Below are positions 20,237-28,065 of a stretch of 64,000 nt of DNA, in pieces. Positions within the stretch are counted from its first letter, which is position 1. The number at the start of each line of letters is the position of its first letter. The stretch is from Symbiodinium natans (taxonomy: Eukaryota > Sar > Dinophyceae > Suessiales > Symbiodiniaceae): NCBI GenBank assembly GCA_905221605.1, contig CAJNDS010000047.1:558001-622000 (forward strand), written 5' to 3'. The notes under the pieces are model-generated. The model was not told where the DNA came from, ran no database searches, and saw only the letters and a program-made list of their open reading frames with translations. The position numbers and the translations under genes are program-made.

Positions 20237-21625
20237 TCAGCAATGTCTTTGACAGGCTTGGAGGGTGCCTAGGTCCGGTAGGTGCTGCTGGGAGGCGGGC
20301 ACTTCTTCCAGGATTCTGGCCATGCGTGCCCACCATTTGGGGGCAGTGGAAGGGCGCTGCAAGACTAAGGGTCCCCACTGGGCCTGCACACACCAACCTC
20401 TGCCAGTTCTCGGTGCTTCGTGGCAGTGCTCCACACTGGCCGCCCAGGTCGCCAGCTGCCAGGTGCTCTGGTCCTCTTGGGCACAGGTCCTGTCCATTAT
20501 GGCGAAATGGGAGGGTTGGACCTCTCGCCATTCTTGGTTTTTGAGGTCTGCTGTGAGTTTCGGGAACTGGGGAAGCTTCCAGGACTTCCATTCGCTGGCG
20601 CCGTCCTTGACTTTGAGGTGCAAGGCTGCATGTGGTTTCCACGGGACTGCCCAGGTCACAGACAGATCCACCAGGGCTTCCAGGCTCCTACTCACCACCC
20701 CAAAGTCCAGTTCCGCCCCATGGTTGCATGTATCCTCTCCAGTGGCTACCATCCGCCCCCGCATCACCTGAATCAGCGCTGTGTCCTGAACTTCAGTCGG
20801 GTCCAGGTTCCAATCCCCCAAGATGATCCAGAGGGTTCTTACGAAAGCCACCAGAGAGGATAGCACCTCTGCATTCGTGGGACCATTCAGGCCTTCCGTG
20901 TCCCTCAGGTAGAGGGACACAATCGTGTAGTCCCACCGCCTTTGTCGCAGACCCACGGCTGTGTAGCCCGCCCCTTTGCATTGGTAGGTGGCTTTTTGCC
21001 ACACTCCGCTATTTTTGGGAAAGGCACAGGCAGTGCCCCCCAACCTTGTGCCCTTGTCCGACAGGGAGGCCGGCTCAGCATAGAGATCCCATCCTAGGGA
21101 TTGCAGTGTGGCTCGCCTGCCATGCAGCAGTTCCGGTGTGAGGTGGGTTTCCTCCAGCAAACACACCACCTTGAAGGCCCCGTTGTTGAAACTGGTGACA
21201 TTGGCGCTCAGGATGCTTAGATACTGGTCAGGCGAGGCGGAAGGTTTAACCTTCTCATGGCTGGGCTCTTCTGAGTCGGTGCCCTCGCCGTTTACAAGGT
21301 CTTCCTCTCGTTCCTGCTGACCCAGCACCTGTTCCTGTGTCAGGGGCTCCTCACTCTTTGGGAGCTCAGAGGCTATCACCTCCTTTGCCTGTTGGATGGC
21401 TTTCCCGGTGACATCCTCTCCTTGCTCCAGGGCATGCAGGACCATCCTGCACCAACCCCAGGCCAGGGAGTCCTCTGCCATCACCTCCTCTTGGGCTTCG
21501 ATGAAGCTTAAAAGGGTGGCTTCCTTCGCCTGGAAGGGGCTCGCTGGGTCTTCCAGGAGGCTGACCACCTCCTGCCATGTCATCTCCGAACCCAAATCTT
21601 CTGGGCCGCAGAGGGAAGGTACCAC
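20237..21625 (-). CDS. LINE EEP-type endonuclease
   Basis: 462 codons. After an acidic leader of about 130 residues come LSILSANVTSFN (motif I), CLLEETHLT (motif II, catalytic Glu), GTRLGGTACAFPK, YTIVSLYLRDTEG, WIILGDWNLDP (GDWN motif), NHGAELDFGVVSRSL, and WKPHAALHLKV (last His). These are the exonuclease-endonuclease-phosphatase motifs of LINE endonucleases that nick target DNA for target-primed reverse transcription. The final S-D-H motif is reduced to P-H, which may impair it. The frame then passes through a frameshift toward the RT. Confidence 0.7.
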   Translation of the reverse strand: MVPSLCGPEDLGSEMTWQEVVSLLEDPASPFQAKEATLLSFIEAQEEVMAEDSLAWGWCRMVLHALEQGEDVTGKAIQQAKEVIASELPKSEEPLTQEQVLGQQEREEDLVNGEGTDSEEPSHEKVKPSASPDQYLSILSANVTSFNNGAFKVVCLLEETHLTPELLHGRRATLQSLGWDLYAEPASLSDKGTRLGGTACAFPKNSGVWQKATYQCKGAGYTAVGLRQRRWDYTIVSLYLRDTEGLNGPTNAEVLSSLVAFVRTLWIILGDWNLDPTEVQDTALIQVMRGRMVATGEDTCNHGAELDFGVVSRSLEALVDLSVTWAVPWKPHAALHLKVKDGASEWKSWKLPQFPKLTADLKNQEWREVQPSHFAIMDRTCAQEDQSTWQLATWAASVEHCHEAPRTGRGWCVQAQWGPLVLQRPSTAPKWWARMARILEEVPASQQHLPDLGTLQACQRHC

Positions 21626-22047
21626 CTTCTGGGCTTCATCTTTACATTGTGGCGGGGGCCTTGGGTAACCAGAGGGTTCCCATCAGGGTTCACCTCCCAC
21701 AGTGGCTTCATTTGTTCGCCGTCTGCTGGTGCCTCATCATCTGTAAGGTCCAGCTTGAAAAACTTTGGCCCTGTGATCGGAACGCTTTCTGGCGACTCCT
21801 TTCCAGGCCTACAAAAGTGGCTGGGCTTCTGCCAGCCTTGCTCACAACCGCTGCTATCTGCAGTAAGTTGTTTCCCCCAGGCCTCCCTCAATCTTTTCCC
21901 ATGTAGATTGATGTGAGCACCTCGTTTGTAATAGTCAGCACATGCAACTAGGAACTGCTGGGCAGTTCGCAGCATGTGTTCCAGCCCTTGGCTGGGGTCG
22001 CACATTGGCTCTGTGGGGCCCTTGCTTTGGGGCTCCAGGCCCCACAC
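21580..22047 (-). CDS. LINE ORF1 continuation, same frame after TAG
   Basis: 156 codons in the same frame as ORF1, beginning three codons after its TAG. It contains LEHMLRTAQQFLVACADYY and an acidic middle (KLDLTDDEAPADGEQ). No domain recognised. It overlaps the endonuclease ORF, which is in another frame and starts at 21625. Confidence 0.35.
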   Translation of the reverse strand: MWGLEPQSKGPTEPMCDPSQGLEHMLRTAQQFLVACADYYKRGAHINLHGKRLREAWGKQLTADSSGCEQGWQKPSHFCRPGKESPESVPITGPKFFKLDLTDDEAPADGEQMKPLWEVNPDGNPLVTQGPRHNVKMKPRRWYLPSAAQKIWVRR

Positions 22048-22056
22048 GCCGAGTCC

Positions 22057-22941
22057 CTAGGCCACCGGGCCCAACCCCGGCGGGGCATTGGCATTGCCGG
22101 GAGGCATCCCCTCCTGGGTTTGCTCCTCAAGGCCCGGAGGGGTGGGGCCCTCCTGTGTGCGACGCCTCTTGGCTTCTCTCTCCGCTTTAATTTCATGGAG
22201 TTTCTTCTCTTGCTCCTCGTTGAGGCTTACCCCCAGTTCATGGAGGATGCTGTCGACCTCCATGTCCGCAGCGGATTCGCAGAAGACTTTTTCCTTGAGC
22301 AGGCCTGAGCTTGCTTCGACTGCCTTTTGTGCCCTCTCAGCCTGCTCATTCAGCACGATCATTTCTTGTAGAAGCTGCCTTAGTGACTCCTTCGCCATGT
22401 CGATGCGCTTCTGCAGGCCAATCTTCTGATCAGCAATGTGCTTGAGCTTGCCAGCTGCGCTTTGCCAGCTCTGGCTGGCCTGGCTTGCAGCTTGGGAGGG
22501 CGTCACCTCCTGGCTGGCCTTGAGGCCCTTCAGGTAGGCTTTGACCTCCTCCGGCAGGGCGGCTTCGTGCTTCTGGCACAGGTCGGTGAGATCGTCCACC
22601 TCTTCCTTGACCTGTGCCTTGGGTGGCTTGTACCCTGCCTCCTTGAGGTTCTTTTGCACCTCTTCAGGCACACTGTCCCACGCCACTCCAAGGGCTTGCA
22701 GGACCTTGTTCGGCAGTGGTGCTTTCGGTGTCTTGGGCTTCTTTGGTGGCTGCCAGTAAGCGGCCTCAGCGACCGTAGGCCATTGTGGCTTCCACTGGCT
22801 CCAGTTCTGTCTCGCCTTGCGAATGCTGTTTGCCCAGGGTGTTCTGCATTTCTTGCAGAGCATGTGCGGCTGAGCCTTGTCCGCCCAAATCCATCCTGTG
22901 CAGCTTTTGCCACTGCAACAGATGTACTCGCGGGGGGCCAT
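22057..22941 (-). CDS. LINE ORF1: zinc ribbon and coiled-coil protein
   Basis: The start is ATG 22941 in GCCATGGC context (MAPREYICCSGKSCTGW); the 27 bp upstream open to 22968 begins with a non-ATG codon. Residues about 7-35 hold two Cys pairs (YICC/KSC and LCKKCRTPW) spaced like a zinc ribbon. A Lys/Pro-rich region follows, then a long charged helical stretch (LQKRIDMAKESLRQLLQEM, LNEEQEKKLHEIKAERE) predicted to form a coiled coil, and a Gly/Pro-rich end. This resembles LINE ORF1 RNA-binding chaperones in layout, not in specific sequence. The stop TAG at 22057 is followed in frame by an open stretch to 21580, so readthrough or a nonsense mutation are both possible. Confidence 0.5.
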   Translation of the reverse strand: MAPREYICCSGKSCTGWIWADKAQPHMLCKKCRTPWANSIRKARQNWSQWKPQWPTVAEAAYWQPPKKPKTPKAPLPNKVLQALGVAWDSVPEEVQKNLKEAGYKPPKAQVKEEVDDLTDLCQKHEAALPEEVKAYLKGLKASQEVTPSQAASQASQSWQSAAGKLKHIADQKIGLQKRIDMAKESLRQLLQEMIVLNEQAERAQKAVEASSGLLKEKVFCESAADMEVDSILHELGVSLNEEQEKKLHEIKAEREAKRRRTQEGPTPPGLEEQTQEGMPPGNANAPPGLGPVA

Positions 22942-23087
22942 GGCTAAGAGGAAGGCACCTCTGGGCAAACTGTCCTAGGCTGGCTACCAGGCTAGGAAGG
23001 CTGAGACCTCCGAAACTTCCCTCAGGCTACTCCTTGAGCCAACCCAGGTGCAACCTGGCTTCAACCCAGGTTCAACCCAGGTTCAAT

Positions 23088-23470
23088 TTTTTTTCCGAGT
23101 TGAGCGAACAAATGCGATCCACCGTCTTGGTGTTTGGGTTGTGAAAACCGTGCCTCTGTACTGGCACCACTGATGGCCCTCTTGGCCCTAATGTACAGGG
23201 GAGGAAACCACCTCCTCCTAAGCTACCATCCTCTTTGGGATGCTACCAGAGGTTGTACCTCATGAGAGGAAAGAAACCTCCTGGCAAAAGCTCCTCAGGT
23301 TGCTGGTGCAGGAGTTTGCAACCGTGAGAGAAGGGGCCAGGGGTGTTCTCTGGCAGCGAGGATGAACCTCAGCTTGCATCCTCTTCGGGATGCTACCAGA
23401 GGCTGGTACCCCAAGAGAGGTTAGGAACCTCCTGACAAAAGGTCCCTCAAGGCCTTTGGTGCACTTTGTG
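23088..23470 (-). repeat. 5'-truncated LINE copy (3' tail only)
   Basis: A T-tract at 23089-23096, then the same sequence as at 11551-11880: CCGAGTT.., TTGGTGTTTGGGTTGTGAAA, and CATCCTCTTTGGGATGCTAC followed by CAGAGG, with repeated GAGG/CCTC inverted segments that could form hairpins. Orientation (poly(A) on minus at the low-coordinate end) fits target-primed insertion of a short 3' fragment. Confidence 0.55.
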
Positions 23471-23600
23471 CAGGCTGCAACCCAGGTTCAACCTGGGTTC
23501 AACCCGGGTTCAGAACCCGGGTCAGAACCCAGGTTCAACCTGGGTTCAACCTGGGTTGAATCCGGGTTCAACCCAGGTTCAACCCAGGTTCGACCTTTAA
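23471..23600. repeat. AACCCAGGTTC minisatellite
   Basis: About eleven degenerate units of the near-palindromic 11-mer AACCCAGGTTC / AACCTGGGTTC. Shorter clusters occur at 23040-23085, 33700-33745 and 34568-34645. Confidence 0.75.
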
Positions 23601-23805
23601 GCCCCCCTTTAAACCCCCGATAAGCCTCCCCCTTAAGACCCCCCTCACTTCTCTAATTTCGAATAATGAAATCTAAAAAACAAATAGAAAAATAAAACAA
23701 GATTTGAAGGGGGCGGAATTTAGACTAAATTTCCTTCTCTCTCTTCCTGAAGAGAAGGTAATGTTTAAAGTCTCACTTCTCTGGCTTCGAATAATGAAAT
23801 CCAAA
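23601..23805. repeat. Partial unit of the 0.88-kb array interrupted by YR element 2
   Basis: 23711-23803 matches 33749-33841 (AGGGGGCGGAATTTAGAC..., then AGGTAATGTTTAAAGTC). It is the left remainder of an array unit whose continuation lies right of the YR element at 32969. Confidence 0.7.
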
Positions 23806-23811
23806 AAATAA

Positions 23812-24034
23812 GGTACTGGCCCAGAATGGGCAACACCCTTATTTGAAGAAGTGGATTGTTTTGATTGTCAACAAAACAAAGCATGCATGAAGTTTGTTTT
23901 CATCAAACCAAGCATGAATGCACATGATGTGAGTCAACTTTTAAGATTGCTTGACAAGGCATGTTTGAGAGAATACATGGGCATGCTGGCTTTCTCCTCT
24001 CAAGTTTTGAGTGTCAGACGAAAAACATCTTTGA
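23812..24034 (+). repeat. Split repeat A1
   Basis: 223 bp, starting GGTACTGGCCCAG and ending AACATCTTTGA; identical to A2 as far as can be read. Confidence 0.9.
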
Positions 24035-24111
24035 AGCGGGTTCGGGGCCTCGAACAAGGTTCGCAGTAACCGTGGCTCCCTGACGTTTGACCATTAGGAT
24101 CTCCGTGCACG

Positions 24112-26600
24112 TTGGCTCCCGCGGGGAGCCAACAGATGGAGGTGCCCGAGCAGGTTGCCACAGGTATCGAGGCTGCGAGCTCTGCTGAGGATTCCTCCGT
24201 GGGCACTGTGAGCCACCTTGAGTGGAGCCACATTGGCTTGCGTCGCCAGTTCCGTGGTCTGGTGCGAGTGGTGGTCCAGCTTTCTAATCGCCTGGACTCC
24301 CTTGAGTCCCTCTTAGCCTTGGGCTTGCTTTTCGTGCGTGGCATCTGTGCTGCCCAGGTTCCGTTAGGCGTGCAGCATCTCATTTTGAGCATGTCAGACC
24401 TTGAGTACGAGCTTTCTGAGTCGGGCGATGTCAGTGACTTTCCGCCCTGTGCGCCTCTGCCTGAAGAGGATGTGAGCCGCATGTTGCAGGATGCATTAGC
24501 TGAGTTGGGTGCTGCCGACAGTTTTGTTTCGCCCGCGTCTGTTGCCCCCCAGCCGGCTTTTCAGGGGGAGTCTCGGGGCCATGGGGGCATTGCAGTTGAT
24601 TCTTCTGATGCTTCGGGCTCCATTGCACAGGACAGTCATGATTGGCTTTGCGTGGGTGCAGGTTCGCAGGCAGACTTTGTTGTCGCCTGAAGACAAGGGA
24701 CCTAAGCAGTTTTGGGAGACTGGGTTTTGGGGGTCTTTCTTCGGGGAAAATCCACTAGATACAATGTTTCCCGAGTTCGATGCTTCCCGACCTGAAGTGC
24801 CAAATCTTCCAGATTCTCTCGCTGATGATGCGTTGCGGCCTGGAGCAAAGAAGCCTAAAAGTGTAGACACCTCATCTTTTGAATCAGTCGTCAGGAACCG
24901 CAAGGTTTTCTCTTGGCGTGATAAGCGCGAGGTTGAGCATCACAGAGCTTTGATCAAGTGGGACCAGCTTTTCTTCTTGTGGGATGCGAGTGCTGACAAG
25001 CGCATCCAAGAAATCGTTGCAATTGAGCTTGTCACCGAGCGTCATGAGTTACTTGAGGATTATATGGCTAGGAAAGCCCCTGCGACCATGCTGAAGCGAG
25101 CAAACTCCATGCGTAGGCTCACATCTCTTGCGTTGGAGTTGACCTTGATTTTCCCCTTCACGGAAAATGATTTACATCGTGTCCTTCATGTTGCTAAATC
25201 GAGTGGGGCAGCTTTGTCTCAGTTGAGGAGCATCATGGAGGCCATTACTTTCACCCGGTTTACCTTCGACATGGAATCCTTGGATGCCTTGTGTGGAAGT
25301 AGAAAATGTTGGGGAGTAGGAGTGGCACGCCTTGCTACGGTAGTGAGGAAAGCAGATCCCCTGAGAGTTGAGGATCTCCGGAAGCTTCACCAGTTGCTTA
25401 GAGAAGCCCTTTGCCTTTGGACCCGCCTCTTTGCAGGGTGTGCCTTGTACTGCTGTTACGCCCGCTGCAGATGGTCAGACAGCCAGCACATTGACCTCTT
25501 CACCATTGAGACGGACGCGCTCACCCAGCGCCCGGCTTTTCTGTGTGCCGTGATCGATGTTCACAAAACAATGAACCTTAGGGGGAGGCTTCCTGTTCAT
25601 TTGGAGTTGGCGGCTCCCGGGCAAGGAGTGACCGATGATGATTGGGTTTCCCAGTTCATGGAAGTTCGAAACTTGCTGGAGCTTGGGGACGAGCATCCCT
25701 TTATGCCAGCACCAGATCGATCAGGTTTTGCAACCGTAAGAGCGCTTGATGCTGATGAGGCCGGGGATTGGCTTGGGTTGTTGTTGACAAATCGTGTTGG
25801 TCTCCGAACCACTTCGCATTCCCTCAAGTGCACGTGCCTTTCTTTCGCGGCTAAGTTTGGCATAGGATACCAGGACCGACTTGTTCTTGGAGGTCACGCG
25901 CATTCAGGCCGCATGGCCGAGGTCTACGGCCGTGATTCCATGGCAAGACCGCTCAGGTTGTTGGGAGAAGTGCTAAGTGCAATTCGTTCGGGATCCTTTG
26001 TGCCAGATGCGAACCGTGCTGGACGTTTTGTGAATGCAAAGCCCTCAACCGTCTTCATGTCCGAGGAGGGGCACGACTTTTGTCCAGTGTTGAGAGCCTT
26101 CCCGAAAGCCCAGGCTAGCCCTTCTCTTGAGCACTCACATGAAGGCATTGAGGACAAGTCCGCGTCACCGGCTTCCCCCCCAGCACTTACATGAAGGCAT
26201 TGAGGGCAAGTCAGCGTCACCGGTCTCCCCACGCAGTCCATGTACGTCCGTGCTTGAATCCCGAGCCTCAGCTCCGCCCAGTCCTGCAGAGCCCTCAAAG
26301 TTGGCCGATGAGGACAGCGATAGCTCCAATTCCCAGGTTACCTCTTCCAACTCGGAGTCTTCGAGCAGCTCCAGTTCAGAGGACGAAGCTGTGGGGCCTG
26401 TTGGGCCCCTTCCTGAAGCTGGGGATGGGTTTAAGTTCGTTCAACGTAGCAAATTCGGGACGCTGCACTTGCTCCGGAGTTATCACAGCCGATTTACTCT
26501 GTGTGGCCGGAAAATCGCACCTCCTCTTGGAGATCCGGTCAACGTGAAACCTAGGACTTCCGTTTGCAGGACGTGCCGTAAAGCACAGTCCAATGCTTGA
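24112..26600 (+). pseudogene. Tyrosine recombinase of YR retroelement 2, two frame changes
   Basis: The N-terminal acidic region is open at 24112-24690. The frame then shifts near 24660-24690 into the main frame (24509-26194), which has FWETGFWGSFFGENPLDT, a helical core and the catalytic set. Numbered from 24509: Arg 321 in YARCRWSD, His 437 in HSLKCT (the R/K after HSL is Lys 440), His 463 in GGHAH, Tyr 473 in VYGRD. A 52-bp tandem duplication (26138-26189, 26190-26241) shifts the frame again into 26127-26600, which holds an acidic Ser-rich region and the CGR..CRTC tail also seen in element 1. The four catalytic positions survive, but an intact full-length protein needs both frames bridged. 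Confidence 0.7.
26138..26241 (+). repeat. 52-bp tandem duplication in the YR gene
   Basis: CATGAAGGCATTGAGG starts at 26138 and again at 26190; the units differ at a few bases. 52 is not a multiple of three, so the duplication changes the reading frame. Confidence 0.75.
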
Positions 26601-26784
26601 TGTCGTGCAGCACCCGGAGAAAGAGGTTTGCGCGCAAATCACTCGCTGTCACTCGCTTTGCAGCTGATAACATTGCACGTGCTGCATGCCCAAGGATTGT
26701 CCTTGATCAGCTACACGCAACTTGCTGGATACATGCTCAAGCCTTCTTTGGCTGTTAGTGGCTTGTCAGCACGGCCGAGGCAAC

Positions 26785-28065
26785 ATGACCTTGGTTGATT
26801 CAGAAGCCTCCTTCAAAGCGAGGTGCATCGTAGTATGTGGCGATGAAGTCCTTCATGGACAGCTGTGCGCGCATCGGGTCAAGACCTTCAGCGATCTTGC
26901 TTTCGCCTGCGGGACCCCTCAGGCCCCACCAACTGAGGATGAGTTCTCCTTGTTTTGCGACCGCGTGCTTGCGCCCGGGGCTCCAGTGGGCGATGCCGCT
27001 AAGTTGCGCCGACTTCATTTTGAGTCGTCAGCTTATGTCACTGCAAGTCTCAAGGCACAGGTTATGGGCCAGTCCTCCGATGCACCGAAGACCTTGCCTT
27101 TGGCAGAGAAAGTAGCTCGCATAGAGAATCAAAAGCAGAGACTCAAAGGCCTTGTTTTCCAGGAAGAGCTTGAGCCAGCTTATTCCTTGATCGATGCAGT
27201 CGCTCACCAGGTTGAGATAAATCAGCTTTCATGGTTGTCACCCAGCAAATGCCCAAAAAGGGACCAGGAGCTACGCAATAGTGGCCGAGAAAAGAATCGT
27301 GTCCTGACTCTTCAAGAAAATCAGGTTGCACTTGTTCCCGTGGCAGATCAAATCACTGCTCATCACGCTACCCCCTTGGAGGTCCAGTGGTGTCTCCAGC
27401 GCCGGGGATTGGCGTATGATCTCAATCAGGTGATCTCGTGGGAAGCCCATGAAAGTTGGGTCTCATATCTCATGCAGCACTTGACGAGGCCTGCTCCTCC
27501 CAATTACGCGCAGGTTGGGATAAGCCAAATCCTCAAAGCCGATTGTGAGTTGTTCCTTTTGATGTCGAAGGAGGTGACCCAAGTCCGCGCTTCTTCCTCA
27601 GGGGCCATGGAGGCGGACCAGGCACTCCGCAAATTGCGCTATGATCCACGCATCACAATGCACTTGCTTCCCTTGCCAAAAGGGCAGGCCGCGCCCCCGG
27701 CTACCAATGCAGATCCCGATTCTCCTCCGCCTGGTCGGGGTACGAAGCGATTGAGAGGGAGTCAAGGTGGCCTCCTTGCTCCTGTCAAGACCGCCACCTT
27801 GCCCAAGGAGTTGCAGGATTGCCCGCACCTCACTTTCACCGACAACCGTCGGCTCTGTTGGGGTTTTAATTGCAATGGATGCCAGGCCAAGACTGATGGT
27901 AAAAACCCCCCTGCGTGTAACCGTGGTGTGCATGCCTGTGCTCGCTGCCGCAAGCCCGGTCATGGTGCCAAGAAGTGCTGGTTTAATCCCGCAAATAAGG
28001 GAAAAGGGGGTGGTGGTGGCAAAGGTCCTCGTACTGGCAAGGGCCAAGGTCAAGCCGTCGAGTGA
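26785..28065 (+). CDS. Gag-like protein with CCHC zinc knuckle
   Basis: The frame is open from 26722; ATG 26785 (MTLVDSEASFKARC) is chosen because the conserved part starts there, giving 426 aa. Residues after the start include FSDLAFACGTPQAPPTEDEF and LRRLHFESSAYVTASLKAQV, a helical capsid-like region, and a Pro-rich linker. Near the end the zinc knuckle CARCRKPGHGAKKCW (C-x2-C-x4-H-x4-C) is followed by a Gly/Lys-rich tail. This is the layout of a nucleocapsid protein. The stop TGA (28063-28065) is followed in the same frame by the polyprotein, with no frame change and no other stop, so readthrough could make a Gag-Pol fusion. Confidence 0.7.
   Translation: MTLVDSEASFKARCIVVCGDEVLHGQLCAHRVKTFSDLAFACGTPQAPPTEDEFSLFCDRVLAPGAPVGDAAKLRRLHFESSAYVTASLKAQVMGQSSDAPKTLPLAEKVARIENQKQRLKGLVFQEELEPAYSLIDAVAHQVEINQLSWLSPSKCPKRDQELRNSGREKNRVLTLQENQVALVPVADQITAHHATPLEVQWCLQRRGLAYDLNQVISWEAHESWVSYLMQHLTRPAPPNYAQVGISQILKADCELFLLMSKEVTQVRASSSGAMEADQALRKLRYDPRITMHLLPLPKGQAAPPATNADPDSPPPGRGTKRLRGSQGGLLAPVKTATLPKELQDCPHLTFTDNRRLCWGFNCNGCQAKTDGKNPPACNRGVHACARCRKPGHGAKKCWFNPANKGKGGGGGKGPRTGKGQGQAVE

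Larger units (their letters stand above)
18062..23040 (-). mobile_element. LINE retrotransposon with EEP endonuclease, RT and RNase H start
   Basis: Minus-strand order, 5' to 3': zinc-ribbon/coiled-coil ORF1, a second ORF1-like segment, endonuclease, RT, zinc finger, and the first motif of RNase H. Frameshifts lie near 21600, 19880 and 18650, and a TAG at 22057 separates ORF1 from its continuation in the same frame. The 3' end is cut at about 18062, inside the RNase H domain, and abuts YR element 1. The 5' end lies near 23040, next to another LINE tail at 23088. Confidence 0.65.

Noticed and set aside
23471..23600. Telomere-like repeat
   Set aside because: The 11-mer AACCCAGGTTC is near-palindromic and degenerate, unlike TTTAGGG-type telomere units.
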